Origin: JAATGA01 sp047605605
GTDB lineage: Bacteria > Pseudomonadota > Alphaproteobacteria > Rhodobacterales > Rhodobacteraceae
Reading direction: 5' to 3'
NCBI GenBank assembly: GCA_047605605.1
Contig: JASGFG010000061.1
Location: 1 to 23,756 of the forward strand
Length of the DNA stretch: 23,756 nucleotides
In this document: one piece after another, positions 22,948 through 23,756 of the stretch
How positions within the stretch are numbered: position 1 is the first letter of the stretch
Layout: every line of letters begins with the position of its first letter
The notes under the pieces: generated by a model
The model's database searches: none
Seen by the model: the letters and a program-made list of their open reading frames with translations, nothing else
What the model was told of the DNA's origin: nothing
Translations under genes and position numbers: made by a program

Positions 22948-23696
22948 ACGCCCCTGCCCGCACCAACATCACCCACTGGCCCGAACGGGTCGACCTGGCC
23001 GCCTGCTTTCGCTGGACCGCCCGGCTGAACATGCACGAGGCGGTGGCGAACCACTTCTCGCTGGCGGTGAACGAGGAGGGCAGCCGCTTCCTGATCAACC
23101 CGAACGCCCGCCACTTCGCCCGCATCCGCGCCACCGACCTGATCGAGATCGACGCCAACGACCCCGCCACCATGGACCGCCCCGATGCGCCCGACCCCAC
23201 CGCCTGGGGCCTGCACGGGTCGATCCACCGCGGCGTGCCCCATGCGCGCTGCGTCATGCATGTCCATTCCGTCCACGCGACCGTGCTGGCCAGCCTTGCC
23301 GATTCCACCCTTCCGCCGATCGACCAGAACAGCGCGATGTTCTTCAACCGCCATGTCGTCGATGCCCATTACGGCGGCATGGCGTTCGAGGAGGAAGGCA
23401 CCCGCTGCGCCCATATGCTGGCCGACCCCAAAGTCACCACCATGATCATGGGCAATCACGGCGTCCTCGTGATCGGGCGCACGGCGGCGGAAACCTTCAA
23501 CCGCCTGTATTACTTCGAGCGTGCGGCCGAGACCTATATCCGCGCGCTGCAGACCGGCCGCCCGCTCCGCGTCCTGTCCGACGAAGTTGCCGAAAAGACC
23601 GCCCGCGAATGGGAGGATTATCCCACCGGCGCCGATGCCCATCTGCGCGAGCTGAAGGCACTGCTGGATACCGAAGGATCGGACTACGCCTCCTGA
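22944..23696 (+). CDS. Class II aldolase/adducin-domain protein
   Basis: A 250-residue zinc-dependent protein. Metal ligands are H106 and H108 (VMHVHSVHATV) and H172 (GNHGVLVIG), with ARLNMHEAVANHFSLAV near the N-terminus as in this superfamily. In fuculose aldolase a Glu in a P-S-S-E motif is catalytic; here the matching segment reads DPTAWGLHGSIH, with no Glu, as in the adducin-like and decarboxylase-like branches. A classical aldol cleavage is therefore not certain. The ATG overlaps the hydrolase stop (ATGA) with a GGAGACGC ribosome binding site inside that gene. A repeat element follows the stop codon. Confidence 0.9.
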   Translation: MNAPARTNITHWPERVDLAACFRWTARLNMHEAVANHFSLAVNEEGSRFLINPNARHFARIRATDLIEIDANDPATMDRPDAPDPTAWGLHGSIHRGVPHARCVMHVHSVHATVLASLADSTLPPIDQNSAMFFNRHVVDAHYGGMAFEEEGTRCAHMLADPKVTTMIMGNHGVLVIGRTAAETFNRLYYFERAAETYIRALQTGRPLRVLSDEVAEKTAREWEDYPTGADAHLRELKALLDTEGSDYAS

Positions 23697-23700
23697 TCCC

Positions 23701-23724
23701 CTCATCCTCTTTGCATAAATATCC
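23701..23724 (-). repeat. 24-base intergenic repeat, copy 2
   Basis: Second copy of the GGATATTT...GAGGATGAG element, identical to the copy at 14396-14419 at 21 of 24 positions. Right after it, CTCGGG (23724-23729) pairs with CCCGAG (23746-23751) around a smaller GGGCC-GCA-GGCCC hairpin, so the whole may act as a transcription end for the aldolase-like gene. It is cut by the window edge. Confidence 0.6.
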
Positions 23725-23756
23725 TCGGGGGGTGAGGGCCGCAGGCCCGAGGGGGG

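Overview
The window is GC-rich, with codon usage and gene content typical of an alphaproteobacterium of the Rhodobacteraceae (Paracoccus-like). Support comes from a VPLPA-CTERM protein, GGATATTT-type intergenic repeats, an EF-P/EpmA pair, and a possible general-stress (EcfG-type) promoter. Genus and species cannot be fixed from sequence reading alone. No rRNA, tRNA or CRISPR array was seen.

Left part (1-7299, all minus strand): a sugar-type (RbsABC-like) ABC importer operon. In transcription order it reads permease (5163-6149), periplasmic binding protein (4096-5118), a second permease fused at its C-terminus to a beta-propeller of the SMP-30/strictosidine-synthase superfamily (1915-4035), a stand-alone propeller paralogue (866-1918), and an ATPase cut by the window edge (1-866). 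The last three genes overlap by 1-4 bases. A Nac/Cbl-like LysR regulator (6343-7299) and a SAM-dependent methyltransferase-like gene (7340-8071) lie upstream on the same strand. The fused propeller and its degenerate paralogue are the most unusual feature here and suggest that import is physically linked to processing or sensing of the substrate.

8428-14008 (plus strand): an MmgE/PrpD-family gene; a gene-poor stretch with a decayed IS3-family transposase fragment; then a compact run of YmdB-like phosphoesterase, EamA exporter and SLC13 transporter with two RCK_C domains.

13999-17413 (minus strand): a Rdx/SelW-like protein and an operon of flavin monooxygenase, Rieske oxygenase and Rid-family protein. 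A perfect LysR-type box (ATTAG-N7-CTAAT) sits upstream of the operon.

17417-23756: a small membrane protein, a VPLPA-CTERM surface protein, efp divergent from epmA, two small membrane proteins (one of 25 residues behind an EcfG-like promoter), a cold-shock protein, a degenerate receiver-like protein, and a translationally coupled alpha/beta hydrolase plus class II aldolase-like pair. Rho-independent terminators are clear after efp, csp and the VPLPA-CTERM gene.
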